This document shows, one piece after another, positions 9,985 to 12,992 of a DNA stretch of 12,992 nt. The stretch spans positions 1-12,992 of the forward strand of contig JAADEK010000085.1 in assembly GCA_013153455.1 (NCBI GenBank). Reading direction: 5' to 3'. The translations under genes and the position numbers were made by a program. The stretch comes from Aquificota bacterium. Lineage in GTDB: Bacteria > Aquificota > Aquificia > Aquificales > Aquificaceae. Position 1 is the stretch's first letter, and each line of letters begins with the position of its first letter. The notes beneath the pieces were generated by a model. The model searched no databases. It saw only the letters and a program-made list of their open reading frames with translations, and was not told the origin of the DNA.

Positions 9985-12755
9985 CGCACCTCCTGCGTCA
10001 GGTATCTTTTAAGGAATCTTCCCGTATGGGAGCGGGGGTTTTGGGCTATATCCTCGGGAGTCCCGACCGCGACGACCTGTCCTCCCCTCTCCCCGCCCTC
10101 GGGACCGAGGTCTATTACCCAGTCCGCGCACTTTATCACGTCAAGGTTGTGCTCTATAACCACTACCGTGTTTCCTCTTTCCACGAGTTTCCGAAGGACG
10201 CGTATGAGCTTGTTTATGTCGTCCATGTGAAGACCCGTCGTCGGCTCATCAAGGAGGTAAAGCGTCCTCCCGGTGTCCTTCTTTGAGAGTTCCCTCGCGA
10301 GTTTTATTCTTTGAGCCTCTCCTCCCGACAGCGTCGGGGCGGGCTGACCGAGCTTCAGGTATCCGAGACCCACTTCCTTTAGAACCTCAAGCTTTCTCCT
10401 TATCGCGGGATGGTTTGAGAAGAACTCGTAAGCTTCGTCAACGGTCATATCAAGGACGTCCGCTATACTCTTCCCCCTGTAGGTTATCTCAAGTGTTTCC
10501 CTGTTGTAGCGCTTTCCTTTACAGACCTCACACGTAACGTAAACGGGAGGGAGGAAGTGCATCTCAACCTTTATTACACCCTCTCCCTGACACGCTTCAC
10601 ACCTTCCGCCCTTGACGTTGAAGGAGAACCTACCGGGCTTGTATCCGCGCGCGCGGGCTTCCGGCGTTTTGGCAAAAAGATTCCTTATGAGGTCAAAGAC
10701 CTTCGTATAGGTCGCGGGGTTTGAGCGGGGTGTTTTACCTATGGGAGACTGGTCAACGTTTATCACCTTGTCCACGTGTTCAAGTCCTTCCACAGCGTCA
10801 ACTTCACCGACGCGCTCGTGCGTTCCGTAAAAGTAATTCTTCGCATACTTGTAGAGTATGTCGTATATAAGGGTTGATTTCCCGGAGCCCGAGACACCGG
10901 TGATACAAACGAAGAGACCCAAGGGTATGTCAACGTCTATGTTCTTCAGGTTGTGCTCTCTTGCCCCCCTTATCCTTATAAACTCACCCGACGGCTTCTT
11001 TCTCTCCTCCGGAAGGGGTATCTCCTTCCTACCGCTCAGGTAAGCTCCCGTGAGAGAGGACGGGTTTGATTTTATATCCTCAACCGTTCCCTCCGCGACG
11101 AGGTAGCCCCCGTATTTACCCGCTCCGGGACCTAGCTCTATTACCCAGTCCGCGCTCTCTATCGTTTCGGGGTCGTGCTCAACGACGATTACCGTGTTCC
11201 CAAGCTCTTTAAGCTCCTTGAGCGTGTTTATAAGCTTTGACGTATCGCGCGGGTGGAGACCTATTGAGGGCTCGTCAAGGACGTAAAGGACGCCCGAGAG
11301 TTTTGAACCGAGCTGTGTCGCGAGCCTTATCCTTTGCATCTCACCTCCCGACAGGCTCGTCGCGCTCCTTGAGAGCGACAGGTAATCAAGTCCTACGTTT
11401 ACCAGAAATCCGAGTCTTTCGGATATCTCCTTCAGTAGTCTTTGGGCTATGATTTTCTCCTTGCCCGAAAGCTTAAAAGAGAGGTTCTCAAAGAACTCCT
11501 TAGCCTTCCCTACGGGCATCTGAACAACGTCCCATATACTCTTTCCGTCAACGAGAACCGCGAGAGCTTGCTTTCTCAGACGCGCACCCCCGCACTCGGG
11601 GCAGGGCTTTTCAACTATAAACTCCTCTATCTCCTCCCGAACCCGCTCGCTTTCCTCCTCAAGGAATTTCTTCTCAAGGTGCGGAATCACACCCGTAAAC
11701 CCGAGACCCTCGCTCCCATACAGAACCGTAGCCCTCACGCTTTCGGGGAGCTTCTTCCAGACCGTTCTTGGGTCGTATCCGAGGCGTCTTATCGTGTTAG
11801 CAATAGGGAACCTAAGGTAATTGAAAAGACCGCTTTCCGTAATCTTTATAGCCTTTATCGCGGGCTTGTCCGGGTCTACGAGCAGGGCTGGGTCCACCTC
11901 CCACTTCACACCGAGACCCTTGCACGCGGGACACGCCCCGTAGGGAGAGTTAAAGGAGAAGAGTCGGGGTGATATTTCGGGAATAGTAAATCCGTGCTGG
12001 GGGCAAACGAGCTTTTCGCTGAGCAGTTCGCTTTCTCCCGTTTGCACGTCTTCTATCCTCACGAGACCCGAAGAAAGCTCAAGAGCCCTCTCTACGGCTT
12101 CAAGGAGGCGAGCCCTCTCCTCCTCGCTCACCGTAAGCCTGTCTATAACTATCTCTATCGTGTGCTTCTTATTCTTCTCAAGCGGAGGAACCTCTATCAC
12201 GCGCATGAGCTTCCCGTCCACCTTCACACGGGAAAAGCCCCTCTTTTCTATCTCCCTCATAAGCTCACGAAACTCTCCCTTTTTCCCTCTTACGACGGGT
12301 GAAAGAACCATTATCTTCCTTCCCTCGTATTTCTCCGCCACCCTCTCAAGTATCTCGTGGGCGGGAAGCCCCGAAAGGGGACTCTTACACTCGGGGCAGT
12401 AGGGTTTTCCCACGTTAGCCCACAGAACCCTCAAGTAGTCGTAAATCTCCGTTACCGTTCCAACGGTTGAGCGCGGGTTTTTTGATGTCGTCTTTTGGTC
12501 TATCGCGATGGCGGGTGAGAGTCCCTCTATGGAGTCCACCTCGGGCTTTTCCATCATACCGAGGAACTGCCGTGCGTAAGAAGATAGGCTCTCTACGTAG
12601 CGCCTTTGTCCCTCCGCGTAGATTGTGTCAAAGGCGAGTGAGGACTTCCCGGAGCCGGAGGGTCCCGTTATGACCACGAGCTTGTTCTTAGGTATATCAA
12701 CGTCTATGTTCTTCAGGTTGTGGTGCCGAGCTCCTCTCACGATAATTTTGTCCAT
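9978..12755 (-). CDS. uvrA: UvrABC excinuclease subunit A
   Basis: UvrA is the damage-recognition ATPase of nucleotide excision repair. It dimerises and loads UvrB at DNA lesions. The 925-residue protein has both ATP-binding cassettes. The first has Walker A GPSGSGKS at 31-38 and the signature LSGGEMQ followed by [10 protein letters not shown]. The second has GVSGSGKST, the signature LSGGE at 809-813 and LLDEP at 834-838. Zinc-binding elements are CPECKSPL in the early part, CPQH paired with CPAC further on (one ligand His instead of Cys), and CEACQGEG paired with CEVCKG in the second half. Length is close to the usual 940. The ATG gives the expected N-terminus [17 protein letters not shown]. 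No ribosome site is seen, and the preceding bases are AT-rich. The upstream glycosyltransferase frame overlaps it by 59 bases. Its end overlaps the diguanylate cyclase gene by seven bases, tail to tail. Confidence 0.98.
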   Translation of the reverse strand: MDKIIVRGARHHNLKNIDVDIPKNKLVVITGPSGSGKSSLAFDTIYAEGQRRYVESLSSYARQFLGMMEKPEVDSIEGLSPAIAIDQKTTSKNPRSTVGTVTEIYDYLRVLWANVGKPYCPECKSPLSGLPAHEILERVAEKYEGRKIMVLSPVVRGKKGEFRELMREIEKRGFSRVKVDGKLMRVIEVPPLEKNKKHTIEIVIDRLTVSEEERARLLEAVERALELSSGLVRIEDVQTGESELLSEKLVCPQHGFTIPEISPRLFSFNSPYGACPACKGLGVKWEVDPALLVDPDKPAIKAIKITESGLFNYLRFPIANTIRRLGYDPRTVWKKLPESVRATVLYGSEGLGFTGVIPHLEKKFLEEESERVREEIEEFIVEKPCPECGGARLRKQALAVLVDGKSIWDVVQMPVGKAKEFFENLSFKLSGKEKIIAQRLLKEISERLGFLVNVGLDYLSLSRSATSLSGGEMQRIRLATQLGSKLSGVLYVLDEPSIGLHPRDTSKLINTLKELKELGNTVIVVEHDPETIESADWVIELGPGAGKYGGYLVAEGTVEDIKSNPSSLTGAYLSGRKEIPLPEERKKPSGEFIRIRGAREHNLKNIDVDIPLGLFVCITGVSGSGKSTLIYDILYKYAKNYFYGTHERVGEVDAVEGLEHVDKVINVDQSPIGKTPRSNPATYTKVFDLIRNLFAKTPEARARGYKPGRFSFNVKGGRCEACQGEGVIKVEMHFLPPVYVTCEVCKGKRYNRETLEITYRGKSIADVLDMTVDEAYEFFSNHPAIRRKLEVLKEVGLGYLKLGQPAPTLSGGEAQRIKLARELSKKDTGRTLYLLDEPTTGLHMDDINKLIRVLRKLVERGNTVVVIEHNLDVIKCADWVIDLGPEGGERGGQVVAVGTPEDIAQNPRSHTGRFLKRYLTQEVRQ
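9981..10010 (+). terminator. Intrinsic terminator of the trmFO-GGDEF unit, embedded in uvrA
   Basis: CTGACGCA at 9981-9988 and TGCGTCAG at 9994-10001 form a perfect eight-base-pair stem around the loop CCTCC, followed by GTATCTTTT. Reading on the plus strand this fits a Rho-independent terminator with a modest U run. The stem includes the stop codon of the diguanylate cyclase gene. The reverse strand has no U run after the hairpin, so it should not stop uvrA transcription efficiently. On that strand it encodes the last seven residues of UvrA. Confidence 0.65.
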
Positions 12756-12992
12756 AGGAAAATAATTTATTACCCGAAAGGAAAAACCCCATCGCCCGCT
12801 CCGCGAGGGCTTTCGTGTTTACGCTCTCGTAGCACTCTTCCGTCCCGAGGGGGCATCTCTTCTTTCCGCAGGGGACGCAAGGGGCGGAGGCGTAAAAGTA
12901 ATCTATAAGACCGAACCTCTCCTCAACAAACGGGGCAAAACCCTGAATCACCACTATAGCCCTCTTTCGCATAACGAGGGCGAGGTGATAGG
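12697..12992 (-). CDS. C-terminal part of a GT9 / LPS heptosyltransferase-like protein
   Basis: The 3' end of a gene that starts beyond the window; the frame is open to the edge with [16 protein letters not shown]. The motif [16 protein letters not shown] is the cysteine-rich C-x-P-C pattern near the C-terminus of ADP-heptose:LPS heptosyltransferases (glycosyltransferase family 9), which add heptose to the LPS core at the inner membrane. About 98 residues are visible. The frame runs through the start of uvrA and stops 59 bases inside it, giving a tail (from about [16 protein letters not shown] on) that looks like an out-of-frame reading of uvrA. A neighbouring frame has the tandem stop TAATAA 12 bases before the uvrA ATG. 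The natural end is therefore uncertain: a true long overlap, a frameshift, or a one-base sequence error in the G/T-rich run near 12787-12790. Which GT9 enzyme this is cannot be told. Confidence 0.7.
   Translation of the reverse strand, partial: YHLALVMRKRAIVVIQGFAPFVEERFGLIDYFYASAPCVPCGKKRCPLGTEECYESVNTKALAERAMGFFLSGNKLFSYGQNYRERSSAPQPEEHRR

Noticed and set aside
11442..11972. 176-codon plus-strand frame opposite uvrA
   Set aside because: It is antisense to conserved UvrA coding sequence and its translation shows no recognisable domain, so it is taken as a shadow of the uvrA codon pattern.

Overview
The window looks like a chromosomal piece of a hyperthermophilic or thermophilic hydrogen-oxidising bacterium of the Aquificales (Aquifex/Hydrogenivirga-like). 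This is an inference. It rests on protein composition rich in Glu, Lys, Arg and Val, heavy use of AGG/AGA and ATA codons, tightly packed and overlapping genes, a HypX whose key residues line up with those I recall for Aquifex aeolicus HypX, and LPS genes (kdsB, a heptosyltransferase-like tail) showing a Gram-negative envelope. G+C appears to be about half, higher than A. aeolicus itself. No RNA genes, insertion sequences, CRISPR arrays or prophage genes were seen. Genes cover almost everything: the largest gap is about 60 bases and no stretch over 300 bases lacks a gene.

Layout: 1-172 (minus) is the start of an unidentified ORF cut by the window edge. 237-5255 (plus) is a six-gene [NiFe]-hydrogenase accessory operon: cytochrome b subunit, HupE nickel permease, HupD/HyaD endopeptidase, a single-domain HupH-like protein, HypB and HypF. 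The genes overlap by 1-26 bases, except for a 2-base gap after the cytochrome b gene. Facing it on the minus strand is kdsB-hypX (7602 to 5228), whose end overlaps the end of hypF by 28 bases. trmFO and a diguanylate cyclase follow on the plus strand from 7629, divergent from kdsB across only 26 AT-rich bases. The diguanylate cyclase gene runs into a terminator hairpin that also encodes the C-terminus of UvrA. uvrA fills 12755-9978 on the minus strand, preceded and overlapped by the 3' part of a glycosyltransferase-9 (heptosyltransferase-like) gene.

How the genes work together: HupE would bring in nickel, HypB would load it, HypF would make the cyanide ligands and HypX the carbon monoxide ligand of the active-site iron. 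HupD would trim the large subunit, HupH would assist maturation, and the cytochrome b would anchor the enzyme and pass electrons to quinone. The hydrogenase structural subunits and HypA, HypC, HypD and HypE are not here and must lie elsewhere. HypX fits an organism that makes hydrogenase in the presence of oxygen. The rest (KdsB, TrmFO, UvrA, GT9) is housekeeping plus one c-di-GMP signalling enzyme. I see no clearly new system. The more notable points are the gene overlaps, the hairpin inside uvrA, the probable frame problem between the GT9 gene and uvrA, and the separation of the cytochrome b gene from its structural partners.
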